Of a DNA stretch of 64,000 nt, positions 26,889 to 36,506 are shown in pieces. The translations under genes were made by a program, and so were the position numbers. A model generated the notes under the pieces. The model was given only the letters and a program-made list of their open reading frames with translations, had not been told where the DNA came from and made no database searches. Within the stretch, counting starts at the first letter, position 1; every line of letters starts with the position of its first letter. The stretch is from Thalassobius sp965218685 (GTDB lineage Bacteria; Pseudomonadota; Alphaproteobacteria; Rhodobacterales; Rhodobacteraceae): assembly GCF_965218685.1 (NCBI RefSeq), contig NZ_OZ244657.1, positions 1,178,001 through 1,242,000 of the forward strand, read 5' to 3'.

Positions 26889-27794
26889 ATGGACCGCCTG
26901 ACCGAAATGGAAGCATTCGCGACAGTTGTCGATCAAGGTGGGTTTACCGACGCCGCCAAAAAGATGGGAATCTCGAAATCAGCGGTTTCGAAACATGTCT
27001 CAAGCCTGGAGGCGCGTCTTGGCGCACGTCTGCTGAACCGGACCACGCGCCGCGTGTCCCCCACCGAGATTGGTCTGGCCTACTATGACCGCGCCCGCCG
27101 CGTTCTGAATGACGCGGGCGAGGCCGACGCGCTGGTGACCTCGATGCAATCTGCGCCTTCGGGCCTGCTGCGGATCAGCGTTGCCACCGACTTCGGCGTC
27201 AATCATCTAAGCCCCGTTCTGGGCGAGTTCCTGGCCGAATTCCCCGACATCACCGTCAACATGGTGCTGAACAACCGCTACGTTGAGCTGATCAGCGAAG
27301 GCTTTGACATGGCCATCCGCATCGGCGAGCTGGAGGACAGCACCCTGCGTGCCCGTAAGCTGACAGAAACCTCCAAGCGCATGATCGCCAGCCCGGCCTA
27401 TTTCGAAAAATATGGCCGTCCGCAGAAAATCGACGATCTGAACGAGCATAAACTGCTGCATTATTCCAGCCAGTCGGCGGGCAACGTGTGGAAAATCACC
27501 GCCCCATCGGGTGAAAAACGCCAAGTGCGCACCGCGGGCTGGCTGAGTGTCAACGACGGCCAATCACTGCTGAACGCGGCCAGCTCGGGTTTGGGTATCG
27601 CTTATCTGCACTCGTTCCTCTATGCCGACGCCATGGCCGAGGGTCTGGTCGAGGACGCAATCCCCGATCTGCCGACCGAAACCCAAGGCATCTATGCGGT
27701 ATATCCTCCGGGTCGGTTTACCCAACCCAAGGTTCGCGCCTTCATCGATTTCCTTGTCCACAAGTTCGCCGAAAAAGGCCCGAACGACTGGTAA
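26889..27794 (+). CDS. LysR-family regulator (CrgA-like)
   Basis: 301 residues. The N-terminal winged helix is in FTDAAKKMGISKSAVSKHVSSLE, followed by the linker helix and the substrate-binding domain with GFDMAIRIGELEDSTL, the CrgA-type branch. The target is not evident, since LysR targets are usually divergent and both neighbours point the same way. It ends in a strong terminator and so is a single transcription unit. Confidence 0.88.
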   Translation: MDRLTEMEAFATVVDQGGFTDAAKKMGISKSAVSKHVSSLEARLGARLLNRTTRRVSPTEIGLAYYDRARRVLNDAGEADALVTSMQSAPSGLLRISVATDFGVNHLSPVLGEFLAEFPDITVNMVLNNRYVELISEGFDMAIRIGELEDSTLRARKLTETSKRMIASPAYFEKYGRPQKIDDLNEHKLLHYSSQSAGNVWKITAPSGEKRQVRTAGWLSVNDGQSLLNAASSGLGIAYLHSFLYADAMAEGLVEDAIPDLPTETQGIYAVYPPGRFTQPKVRAFIDFLVHKFAEKGPNDW

Positions 27795-27819
27795 GCCCCC
27801 GAAATTCCTCCCCTCGACT

Positions 27820-27848
27820 GCGCACCCTTTTTGGGTGCGCTTTTCTTT
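27820..27848 (+). terminator. Rho-independent terminator after the LysR gene
   Basis: Perfect eight-base stem GCGCACCC / GGGTGCGC with a five-T loop, followed by TTTTCTTT. Confidence 0.9.
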
Positions 27849-27916
27849 GGGCGGTTGAAATATTTCAGAATTAATTCCCAGATACTCAGACCCAAGCGAG
27901 CACGGGAGGAGAGGGC

Positions 27917-29053
27917 ATGACAATTTTAACCGAAGACCAGCAGATGATTCAGGACATGGCGCGCAGTTTCGCGCAGGATGTGCTGGCCCCGGGTGCCGCT
28001 GCGCGGGACAAATCCAAGCAGATCGAGCCCGAAATTCTGGCGCAACTGGGCGAGCTGGGCTTTCTGGGCATGACCGTCCCCGAGGACATGGGCGGCGTGG
28101 GTGCAGACTATGTTTCTTATGCTTTGGCGCTGATCGAGGTGGCCGCCGGGGACGGTGCCGTGTCCACGGTGATGAGCGTTCACAACGCACCGTTCAACGC
28201 AATCCTGCAGCGCTATGGGTCTGAGTTGCAGCGCGAAAAAGTGCTGCGCCCAGCGACCGCAGGCGCCTTTATCGGGGCCTTTGCCTTGACCGAACCGCAT
28301 GCGGGATCAGACGCGTCGGCCATCCGCACGCGGGCGCGACGCGACGGGGATGACTATGTGATCAACGGTGAAAAGGCTTTTATCACCTCGGGTCAGATCG
28401 GTGGCTGGGTGATTGTTTTCGCCCGGATGGAGGGTCACGAGGGCAAGTCCGGCATCACCGCCTTTTTGGTGCCCACGGACGCCGACGGGTATCACGTCAC
28501 CTCGGTCGAGGAAAAGCTGGGGCAGCGGTGTTCGGACACCTGCGCGCTGCGGTTCGAGGATCTCCGCGTACCCGCCGAAATGCGGATCGGGGACGAAGGC
28601 GAGGGATATCGCATTGCGCTGTCCAGCCTGGAAACCGGGCGGATTGGCATCGCGTCGCAATCGGTGGGGATGGCGCAAGCGGCGCTGGATCATGCGGTGG
28701 CGTATGCAAACGAGCGCCAGTCCTTTGGGCAGCCTTTGATGCAGCATCAGGCGGTCGGGTTCCGCCTTGCCGATGCGCGTACACAGCTTGAGGCCGCGCG
28801 GCAACTGGTGCTGAACGCCGCCCGGATGAAGGATGCCGGTGTGCCCTGCCTGGCCGAGGCTGCGATGGCCAAGCTTTTCGCCTCGGAAGCGGCCGAGCAG
28901 ATCATCTCGGCGTCGATCCAAACCCTCGGCGGCTATGGCTACATGCAGGATTTCCCGGTCGAGCGGATCTATCGCGACGCGCGCGTATGCCAGATTTACG
29001 AGGGCACCTCGGACATCCAGAAAATGATCATCGCCCGCGGGTTGGCCGGTTAA
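27917..29053 (+). CDS. Acyl-CoA dehydrogenase
   Basis: 378 residues, full-length short/medium-chain type. FAD-binding and family signatures are TEPHAGSDASAIRT and QTLGGYGYMQDFPVERIYRD; the probable catalytic base is E362 in YEGTSDIQ. It introduces a double bond into an acyl-CoA, passing electrons to ETF. Chain specificity cannot be read. The start follows GGGAGGAG. Its stop overlaps the convergent transglutaminase gene by four bases. Confidence 0.92.
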   Translation: MTILTEDQQMIQDMARSFAQDVLAPGAAARDKSKQIEPEILAQLGELGFLGMTVPEDMGGVGADYVSYALALIEVAAGDGAVSTVMSVHNAPFNAILQRYGSELQREKVLRPATAGAFIGAFALTEPHAGSDASAIRTRARRDGDDYVINGEKAFITSGQIGGWVIVFARMEGHEGKSGITAFLVPTDADGYHVTSVEEKLGQRCSDTCALRFEDLRVPAEMRIGDEGEGYRIALSSLETGRIGIASQSVGMAQAALDHAVAYANERQSFGQPLMQHQAVGFRLADARTQLEAARQLVLNAARMKDAGVPCLAEAAMAKLFASEAAEQIISASIQTLGGYGYMQDFPVERIYRDARVCQIYEGTSDIQKMIIARGLAG

Positions 29054-29949
29054 AGCGCGGGTTCGGCTGCGGCGTCCAGGGGCACGACATCCACGCGGTG
29101 GGTGCCCGCCTGTCCACCCGAGGTGCGCAAAACGCCTTTCAGGGGCGCAACATCCGCATAGTCGCGCCCATAGCCCACGACCAGGTGATCTGCGCCGACC
29201 ATCAGATCGTTGGTTGGGTCATATTCGACCCAGCCAACTTCCTTGCCACACCAGATCCGCACCCAGGCATGCATGGCGTCCGCGCCCTCAAGCCGTTCTT
29301 GTCCCTTGGGCGGAAGGGTCCGCAGGAAGCCACTTACATAACCGGCCGGAATGCCCAGAGCACGCAGGCACGAGATCATGATATGGCTGAAGTCCTGGCA
29401 TACGCCGTGCCGGTTCTCGAATGCTGTCAGCGCAGGGGTGCCCACATCGGTTGCTTCAGCGTCAAAGCGCATTTCGGCGTGCAAGCGCTGCCCAATGGCG
29501 AGGACCATCTGCATTACGGTCATTTCCGGGCTAACCGTGTCCTTGGCGAACAACAAAAACGGCTCAGACATCGCAATCCGTGGAGAGGCGACAAGATAGT
29601 GCAGCGGCGAATGCGGTGTCAGATCGGTAGAGCTTTGCAGCTCGGTTCGCAGTCCTGCCAGCTTGGGCGACAGATCCAGAGACCGCGCCGGGCGCAAGCG
29701 CTCGACCCGCGCCGTCAGCGTGATTTGCAGCGACGAGATGGGCTGGCGAAATGTGATCTCGGTGACGGCATTTCCAAAGAAATCATTGCGGTCCATACGC
29801 TCGTCCGGCGCGGGCGAGATATGCACGGACCCAACCACCAATCGCTGCACGTTGGGCAGGGTCAAAGGCAAAACCCGGATCACGTTGCGCGCATTGTCGG
29901 TGCTGTTTTGGTACTCATTTTCCAGCACCATCGAAAGATCATAAAGCAT
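29050..29949 (-). CDS. Transglutaminase-like protein of an ATP-grasp/alpha-E cluster
   Basis: 299 residues. An N-terminal beta-rich domain (PF08379-type, about 1 to 150) precedes the transglutaminase core. The triad is visible as Cys in HGVCQDFSHIM, His in DAMHAWVRIWCG and Asp in EYDPTND. Such proteins, widespread beside circularly permuted ATP-grasp genes, are predicted to cleave or form isopeptide bonds; no substrate is known. The start at 29949 has GAGGA six bases upstream and lies eight bases after the ATP-grasp gene, so it is the third cistron of that operon. There is no signal peptide, which suggests cytoplasmic action. Confidence 0.88.
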   Translation of the reverse strand: MLYDLSMVLENEYQNSTDNARNVIRVLPLTLPNVQRLVVGSVHISPAPDERMDRNDFFGNAVTEITFRQPISSLQITLTARVERLRPARSLDLSPKLAGLRTELQSSTDLTPHSPLHYLVASPRIAMSEPFLLFAKDTVSPEMTVMQMVLAIGQRLHAEMRFDAEATDVGTPALTAFENRHGVCQDFSHIMISCLRALGIPAGYVSGFLRTLPPKGQERLEGADAMHAWVRIWCGKEVGWVEYDPTNDLMVGADHLVVGYGRDYADVAPLKGVLRTSGGQAGTHRVDVVPLDAAAEPAL

Positions 29950-29957
29950 CGCGGTCC

Positions 29958-32357
29958 TCACTGAAAATAGGTTGTACTTAAGCTATTGGAAAGGCGGGCT
30001 AAGTCGGCCGACAGGGAAAGCATATGGCCGGGGCCCATCTCGGAGGGGGCACTGATGGCCAGGGCTGTATGCAGTCGCAAGGCCTCGCGCGCCAGGGGCG
30101 ACATCCGCCCCGGTTCTTCGGCGTTGGGCAGGTCTTTCAACAGCGTGCGCAGGGTTTCCAGCTGGAACCGGATCGAGCGGGGATTGCGGCGGTCCAGCGC
30201 CAGAAGGTCGAAAACGCTTTCGACACAGGCATCCCCAAGATAGCGCTGCTGATGGGTGATCGTGCTGTCGCCGATCTCGATCGCGATATCGACGCTGCCT
30301 TCGGGGGCGTCGGGGGCGGCAAAGGTCGCCAGTACCGTGGCCATTCCCTGCGCGCGTTCCAGCGCCCGGCCGAATTCCAAAAACCGCCACCCGGTCGAAC
30401 GGTACATATTGTCCTGCACCAGACCCGAAAACCCCGAGAGCATCCGCAGCAGCGTATCCATGGCGTGCACGCATTCGTGCCCCCCAAGCGTCTGTCCGCT
30501 TAGCCTTGCCAGGGTGTGCCGCAAATCGCGCAACGCAATCCAGCCATCGACCGAGAACCTGTCCCGCACTTTCGAGGCACAGTCGGTTGCTCCGTCGATC
30601 TGGGCGCGCAGCGCGTCGGGAATGCAGTCTGCTGGATCGACGCCATGTCCGGACAGGAAGTCGTGGATCAGCGCCACGCGCGCATCCAATTCCGAGCCCG
30701 TTTCCTCGAGCCTCAGGTGATAAGCGCGCAGCAAGCGGATTGTGGTTTCCGCACGTTCCACATATCGGCCCAGCCAATACAGGTTGTCCGCCGAGCGGCT
30801 GGGCAGGGGTGTTTCGGGCCGGCGCTGCATGGTGTTCGCCGGGGCCAGAGATTGCGTGTCCACCGGACTGTCCGACACCACCCAGACGTCGGAAACTGCC
30901 CCGCCGCGCTGCGTGGTCAGGGCGGTGGATTCGCCGCTAAGGCCCACACGCGCATAGCCGCCCGGCATGATCGACCAACCGTTTGCGGTGCGGGACATGA
31001 ACACTCGGACGGTCATGGGGCGCGGTTGCAGCTGGCCCTGTGAATAGACAGGTGTGGTGGACAAGGACACGGCCTCTTGTGCGACCAGCTTGGGGCCCTG
31101 GCTTTGAATCCAGTCGGCCAGCGGGCCTTGGGCCGGGTTCTGCAGTTGACCGGCCAGCGCATGGATGCTGCCGGGGTCAAAGGGCAGGCTGGTGGTCAAC
31201 GCGGGGCCGATGGTCATGCGGTCGGCGTTTTGGGTGACATAGTCTCGTTCAGTCGCGCCACCGCACCACCACGTGGCGATATTGGGCATCAACAGCGGCG
31301 TGCCAAAGGCGATCTCGGCGATGCGTGGGATAAAGGCCATCATCGCGCGGGTTTCCAGCACGCCAGAGCCCAGTGCATTGACCATATGCAACCGTCCGGT
31401 GCGCAGGGCATTCATCAGACCGGGGGTGCCGATTTGACTGGTTTCGTCCAGATCCAGCGGGTCGGCAAAGCGTGCATCCAGGCGGCGCCACAGCAGGCTG
31501 ACCGGCTTCAGTCCATCGACCGTGCGGACCATGGCCTGCCCGTCGCTGACTGTCAGGTCCTCGCCCTCAAGCAGCATCAGGCCAAGATAGCGGGCGATAT
31601 AGACATGTTCGAAATAGGTGTCGGTGCCGGGGCCCGGCGTCAGGATGGCCGAGGCATTGCTCCAGCGATCGCCGCGCCCGCCCAAGGCAGACTGAAACTC
31701 GCGAAAGAACCCGGCAAGGCGGTGAACGTTGATGGTATTGAAAAGGCCCGGGAAAACCCGCGAAGTGGCCCGGCGGTTTTCCAACGCGAACCCCGCCCCC
31801 GAGGGTGCCTGAGTGCGATCGCCCAGCACGAACCAGCTGCCATCGGGGTTGCGGCCGATCTCAAACGCCAGGTGATGCAGGAAGTACCCGGACTGAGGCG
31901 TCACCCCCACCATCGGGCGCAGCCATTCCGGGTTGCGCGCCAAAAGGCCCGCTGGCAGGTGACCGTTCTGAACCAGGGTTTGTTGGCCATAGATGTCAGC
32001 GACGATCCGTTCCAGGATGTCCGCTCGTTGGGTCAGGCCTGTGGCGATCTGGTCCCATTCCGATTGCGGCAGCATCACCGGGATATGACTAAGGGGCCAG
32101 TCCCGCTCGTCCGGGGTCTGGTCCGAGTAACGGCGGAAATACACCCCCGCATCGCGCAGGTATTGGTTGCCGCGGGCGATGCGTTCGTCAATCTGTTCGG
32201 GCGTCAGTTCCTGCAGCCGGTTGATCAGCGGCGTCCAAACCGGACGCATCTGACCCGAGGCATCGAACAGCTCGTCCGCCGTGCTGTCTTGCACGGTGTA
32301 ATCGGCCAGAATATCAACCTTGGGGGCTAGCCTTCGGGTCGCAGGAGCATCGTCCAT
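29958..32357 (-). CDS. Circularly permuted ATP-grasp / alpha-E domain fusion protein
   Basis: 799 residues. The first part (about 1 to 490) is the circularly permuted ATP-grasp type (once DUF404/407), with FVLGDRTQAPSGAGFALENR, TPGPGTDTYFEHVYIARYLG and VNALGSGVLE as conserved blocks. The second part (about 505 to 799) is the all-helical alpha-E domain (DUF403), starting SRSADNLYWLGRYVERAE. The two halves are separate genes in many bacteria and fused here. Comparative work predicts an amide-ligase making a peptide-like product. It sits three bases after the 1135-residue gene and just before the transglutaminase gene. Confidence 0.9.
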   Translation of the reverse strand: MDDAPATRRLAPKVDILADYTVQDSTADELFDASGQMRPVWTPLINRLQELTPEQIDERIARGNQYLRDAGVYFRRYSDQTPDERDWPLSHIPVMLPQSEWDQIATGLTQRADILERIVADIYGQQTLVQNGHLPAGLLARNPEWLRPMVGVTPQSGYFLHHLAFEIGRNPDGSWFVLGDRTQAPSGAGFALENRRATSRVFPGLFNTINVHRLAGFFREFQSALGGRGDRWSNASAILTPGPGTDTYFEHVYIARYLGLMLLEGEDLTVSDGQAMVRTVDGLKPVSLLWRRLDARFADPLDLDETSQIGTPGLMNALRTGRLHMVNALGSGVLETRAMMAFIPRIAEIAFGTPLLMPNIATWWCGGATERDYVTQNADRMTIGPALTTSLPFDPGSIHALAGQLQNPAQGPLADWIQSQGPKLVAQEAVSLSTTPVYSQGQLQPRPMTVRVFMSRTANGWSIMPGGYARVGLSGESTALTTQRGGAVSDVWVVSDSPVDTQSLAPANTMQRRPETPLPSRSADNLYWLGRYVERAETTIRLLRAYHLRLEETGSELDARVALIHDFLSGHGVDPADCIPDALRAQIDGATDCASKVRDRFSVDGWIALRDLRHTLARLSGQTLGGHECVHAMDTLLRMLSGFSGLVQDNMYRSTGWRFLEFGRALERAQGMATVLATFAAPDAPEGSVDIAIEIGDSTITHQQRYLGDACVESVFDLLALDRRNPRSIRFQLETLRTLLKDLPNAEEPGRMSPLAREALRLHTALAISAPSEMGPGHMLSLSADLARLSNSLSTTYFQ

Positions 32358-32360
32358 GGA

Positions 32361-35300
32361 TCAGACACCTGTTGGGCGCCGCAAATCCAGGGTCATTGGA
32401 AACTCGGGGTGCGGCGTTTCGATGGGTGGGACGTAAGAACCTGATGTATGCCCGTTTGCCTGGAACCGTGCAAGCCTGCGGGCCTCGGCCTCGTTTCCGT
32501 TGACGGGGAACGTGTCGTAACTGCGCCCGCCGGGATGCGCCACGTGATACACGCACCCCCCGATCGAGCGGTTGGACCACGTGTCATAAATATCAAACGT
32601 CAGCGGCGCATTCACGGGCAGCACCGGGTGCAGCGCCTCGGCCGGTTGCCAGGCCTTGAAGCGCACGCCGCCCACAAACGTACCGGATTCCTCGGTCGCC
32701 GCCAGGGGGACGCGGCGACCGTTGCAGGTAACCTCATAGCGGTCGGGATTGGGCGTTTGCAGCTTCACCTGCAGCCGTTCGACCGAGCTGTCGGTATAGC
32801 GCACGGTGCCGCCAATCGCGCCGGTTTCCCCCAGCACATGCCAAGGTTCCAGCGCCTGTTTCAGTTCCAGTGTGTTGCCTTCATAGGTGACCTCGCCGCA
32901 GAAGGGGAAGCGGAACTCGGCCTGCGCCTTGAACCAGTCGGGGTTCATGTCAAAGCCGTGCTCGCCCAGATCTCGCAGCACATCCAGCAAATCCTGCCAT
33001 AGGAAATGCGGCAGCATATAGCGATCATGCAGCACGGTGCCCCAGCGGACGGGTTTGCCCTTAACCGGGGATCTCCACATGCGGGCGATGATGGCGCGGA
33101 TCAGCAGTTGCTGCGCCAGGGACATTTTGGCATCCGGCGGCATTTCGAACCCGCGGAATTCGACCAGGCCCAGGCGGCCCGTGGGCCCATCGGGCGAGTA
33201 AAGCTTGTCGATGCAGATCTCGGCGCGGTGGGTGTTGCCGGTTACGTCGATCAACATGTTGCGCAGCAATCGGTCCACCAGCCAGGGCGGCGGGGCTGCG
33301 CCCTCGTCCGGGTTAGGGATCTGTGACAAGGCGATTTCCAGCTCGTACAGCGTATCGTGGCGCGCTTCATCGATGCGCGGAGCCTGGCTGGTCGGGCCGA
33401 TGAACAGGCCAGAAAACAGGTAGGACAGGCACGGATGTCGCTGCCAATACAGGATCAGCGATCGCAGCAAATCAGGCCGCCGCAAGAACGGGCTGTCTGC
33501 GGGCGTGTCGCCGCCAACAACCACGTGATTGCCGCCGCCGGTGCCAGTGTGGCGGCCATCAATCATGAACTTGTCCGCGCCCAAGCGCGACTGGCGCGCC
33601 TCTTCGTAGATCGCTTGCGTGGTCGCGACGCATTCGTCCCAGTCGGCGGCGGGGTGGATGTTCACCTCGATCACACCGGGGTCAGGGGCGACGCGGATCA
33701 CGTTCAGACGGCTGTCATGCGGGGGGGCGTAGCCTTCGATATGGACGGGCAGGTTCAGCTCGGCCGCGGCGTCCTCGGCAGTAGCCAGAAGCTCCAGATA
33801 ATCCTCAAGCGATTCAGTGGGCGGCATGAACACGCAAAGCCGCCCGTCACGAGGTTCAACAGCGATTGCAGTGCGGACCTTACCATCTTCGGGGCCGACA
33901 CCCTGCGCATTGATTTGCTGATGAGAATCGTCCTGCGCGGATTTCTTGGCCCTTTGGGTATGGCCAGGCGTGGTCTCGGGCGTCATCCGCGCTTTTTCCG
34001 CATCTTCGTCGGCCAGTCGGTCAATCTCGGACTGAACGGCCGCTTTGCGCGCCTCAGTCGTGGCGTGGAAATCGGGCAGGTCGGATACCGGCACGGTGGG
34101 GTCCGGCGGATAGGTATAGGGGTATTGCGAGGCCGGGATGAACGGCAGCGTCCCCAGTGGCAGGCGGAACCCAACGGGGCTGTCTCCGGGGATCAGGAAC
34201 AGGTGACCGCGCCGGGCCTTCCATACCTCGGACATCCAGCGCGCGGGCTTGTTGGCGCTTTGCCAGCGCTGCACCGGCAGGACATAGCCCGCCGGATCAT
34301 TCAGGCCGCGGCTGAACACACGGGCCAGGCGCGCGCGTTCCTCGGGGTCTTTGAGTTTCGAGTTCTCGGGAGAGACATTCGAGGGCAGCTGCGCCTCTTT
34401 CAAAATCCATTCGCCGGGGTCTTCGAAGGCAGGTTGCGCGCATTCGGGGTCAACGCCCAGCTTGGCGGCGAAGGTTTTCATGAAGTCGCCCGCGTCCTTG
34501 GCGGTGGGGGTATTGTCGTCATCCTCGCGCGCGATCAGGTCCGGGTTTTTCCAGACCGGTTTGCCGTCCTTGCGCCAATAGAGCGAGAACGTCCAGCGTG
34601 GCAGGCTTTCACCCGGATACCACTTGCCCTGCCCGTAGTGCAGGAACCCACCGGGCGCGAAACGTTTCTGCAAGCGGCGGATCAGATCATCGGCCAGCCC
34701 GCGTTTCTGCGGGCCCACGGCGGCGGTGTTCCATTCGTCGCTTTCGAAATCGTCGATCGACACGAAGGTGGGCTCGCCGCCCATGGTCAGGCGTGCGTCA
34801 CCGTCCTGCAGGCTTTGATCCACCTTTTTGCCCAGCTTCAGCAGACCATCCCATGCGTCATCCGAAAACGGCTTGGTGATGCGCGGATGTTCGGCCACAC
34901 GTTTGACGGTCATGTCAAAGTTGAAGTCTACCTCGGCAAAGCTGGCCATCCCCGAGATCGGCGCGGCGTTGCGATAATGCGGGGTCGCGGCCAGCGGGAT
35001 GTGGCTTTCGCCCGCCAGCAGGCCACTGGTCGGGTCCAGACCGATCCAACCGGCGCCGGGGACATAAGCCTCGACCCAGGCATGCAGGTCGGTGAAATCA
35101 TGATCGGTGCCCGAGGGGCCGTCCAGCGCCTCAAGATCCGGTTTCAGCTGGATCAGATAGCCCGAGACAAACCGTGCAGCGATCCCCATGTGGCGCAGCA
35201 CCTGCACCAAAAGCCAACTGGAATCGCGGCACGAGCCTGAACCGATTTCCAGCGTTTCGTCGGGGGTTTGTACGCCGGGCTCCAAACGGATGGTATAATC

Positions 35301-35768
35301 CACCTTGTTCGAGACCATCTGGTTCAGCAGCACCAGCTTGTCCACGATTTGCTGCTTGTCGCGGGGGATCGTCTCCATGAAGGCGTCGAAATGATGGCCC
35401 GTGTGGATCGGTTTCAGATAGATCGACAGATCCTCATCGAAATCCAGCGGGTAGTCGAACGGCCAATGTTCCGCGCTGTCCTCGACGAAGAAATCGAAGG
35501 GGTTATAGACGGACATGTCGGCGGTCAGATCGACCTCGATCTTGAACTCGGTGACAGGTTCGGGGAACACAAACCGCGCCAGCCAGTTGCCATACGGATC
35601 CTGCTGATGGTTCACGAAATGCGGCTCGGGTCCGACCTTCAAAGAGTGCGAAATCACACGCGTGCGCCCATGCGGGGCGGGGCGCAGCCGGATGATCTGA
35701 GGGGCCAGAGTGACAGGCCGGTCGTATTTGTAATGGGTGAGGTGGTGAATGCTTGCGATAATGGCCAT
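32361..35768 (-). CDS. Transglutaminase / DUF2126 fusion protein
   Basis: 1135 residues. The N-terminal transglutaminase domain (about 1 to 290) retains Cys in GSGSCRDSSWL, His in TDLHAWVEAY and Asp in GLDPTSG. The long remainder is DUF2126, with HYGQGKWYPGESLPRW in the middle and the Gly/His-rich GRHTGTGGGNHVVVGG near residue 750, an apparent ligand-binding site. A charged linker (residues about 600 to 650, rich in Glu, Lys, Gln) separates the parts. It is the first gene of a three-gene operon, and its promoter must lie in the 114 bases before ureG. Function predicted only: peptide or amide ligation together with the downstream ATP-grasp protein. Confidence 0.9.
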   Translation of the reverse strand: MAIIASIHHLTHYKYDRPVTLAPQIIRLRPAPHGRTRVISHSLKVGPEPHFVNHQQDPYGNWLARFVFPEPVTEFKIEVDLTADMSVYNPFDFFVEDSAEHWPFDYPLDFDEDLSIYLKPIHTGHHFDAFMETIPRDKQQIVDKLVLLNQMVSNKVDYTIRLEPGVQTPDETLEIGSGSCRDSSWLLVQVLRHMGIAARFVSGYLIQLKPDLEALDGPSGTDHDFTDLHAWVEAYVPGAGWIGLDPTSGLLAGESHIPLAATPHYRNAAPISGMASFAEVDFNFDMTVKRVAEHPRITKPFSDDAWDGLLKLGKKVDQSLQDGDARLTMGGEPTFVSIDDFESDEWNTAAVGPQKRGLADDLIRRLQKRFAPGGFLHYGQGKWYPGESLPRWTFSLYWRKDGKPVWKNPDLIAREDDDNTPTAKDAGDFMKTFAAKLGVDPECAQPAFEDPGEWILKEAQLPSNVSPENSKLKDPEERARLARVFSRGLNDPAGYVLPVQRWQSANKPARWMSEVWKARRGHLFLIPGDSPVGFRLPLGTLPFIPASQYPYTYPPDPTVPVSDLPDFHATTEARKAAVQSEIDRLADEDAEKARMTPETTPGHTQRAKKSAQDDSHQQINAQGVGPEDGKVRTAIAVEPRDGRLCVFMPPTESLEDYLELLATAEDAAAELNLPVHIEGYAPPHDSRLNVIRVAPDPGVIEVNIHPAADWDECVATTQAIYEEARQSRLGADKFMIDGRHTGTGGGNHVVVGGDTPADSPFLRRPDLLRSLILYWQRHPCLSYLFSGLFIGPTSQAPRIDEARHDTLYELEIALSQIPNPDEGAAPPPWLVDRLLRNMLIDVTGNTHRAEICIDKLYSPDGPTGRLGLVEFRGFEMPPDAKMSLAQQLLIRAIIARMWRSPVKGKPVRWGTVLHDRYMLPHFLWQDLLDVLRDLGEHGFDMNPDWFKAQAEFRFPFCGEVTYEGNTLELKQALEPWHVLGETGAIGGTVRYTDSSVERLQVKLQTPNPDRYEVTCNGRRVPLAATEESGTFVGGVRFKAWQPAEALHPVLPVNAPLTFDIYDTWSNRSIGGCVYHVAHPGGRSYDTFPVNGNEAEARRLARFQANGHTSGSYVPPIETPHPEFPMTLDLRRPTGV

Positions 35769-35882
35769 TGGGCGCCCGTCAGTTAGTGCTCGCTTAACTA
35801 TGAAACAGCACGCAGGCGGGGTCCGGCGGAAACGCCTTTTTTCTGCGCATCCACTGGGCTTTCTTAGGCGAGTGCTGAAAAA

Positions 35883-36506
35883 TCAGGCGGCCTCGACCAG
35901 CCCGCCGATCTCTTCGATAAGCGAGACAATCTGATCCACGCCCTTGCCATGACGCAGGGACGCAAAGACAAAGGGTTTGCCCGCCCGCATCCGGGTGGCG
36001 TCACGCTCCATCACGTCCAGGGACGCCCCGACATACGGGGCCAGATCGGTCTTGTTGATGATCAGAACGTCGGATTTGGTGATAGCGGGGCCGCCCTTAC
36101 GGGGGATTTCCTCGCCTGCGGCCACGTCGATAACATACAGGGTCAGATCGGCCAGTTCGGGGCTGAAGGTGGCCGACAGATTGTCGCCGCCGCTTTCGAT
36201 CAGCACGATTTCCACCTCGGGGTGGCGCTGTCGCATCTCGTCCACGGCCGCCAGGTTGATCGAGGCATCCTCTCGGATCGCGGTATGCGGGCAGCCGCCG
36301 GTTTCAACGCCGATGATCCTGTCTTGCGGCAGGACTTGCAGCCGCATCAGCGCCTCGGCGTCCTCTTGGGTGTAGATGTCATTGGTGATCGCACCGATCG
36401 AATACTTGTCGGACAGCGCCTTGCAAAGGTTGGCCGTCAACGTGGTTTTGCCCGCGCCAACGGGGCCACCGATACCGATGCGTAAAGGACCGTGAGGAGA
36501 GCTCAT
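35883..36506 (-). CDS. ureG: Urease accessory GTPase UreG
   Basis: 207 residues. P-loop GIGGPVGAGKTTL near residue 12, the metal-site motif ETGGCPHTAI and LIESGGDNLSATF are all intact. UreG couples GTP hydrolysis to nickel delivery into urease with UreF, UreD and UreE. ATGA overlap with ureF shows translational coupling. It is the last gene of the ure operon, 114 bases from the next operon on the same strand. Confidence 0.97.
   Translation of the reverse strand: MSSPHGPLRIGIGGPVGAGKTTLTANLCKALSDKYSIGAITNDIYTQEDAEALMRLQVLPQDRIIGVETGGCPHTAIREDASINLAAVDEMRQRHPEVEIVLIESGGDNLSATFSPELADLTLYVIDVAAGEEIPRKGGPAITKSDVLIINKTDLAPYVGASLDVMERDATRMRAGKPFVFASLRHGKGVDQIVSLIEEIGGLVEAA

Noticed and set aside
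33357..35240. Plus-strand 627-residue frame opposite the DUF2126 gene
   Set aside because: Same antisense artefact; the minus-strand frame has clear transglutaminase and DUF2126 motifs throughout.
35825..35842. GGCG-GAAA-CGCC followed by six T on the plus strand between DUF2126 and ureG genes
   Set aside because: No gene is transcribed toward it on the plus strand and the stem is only four pairs.
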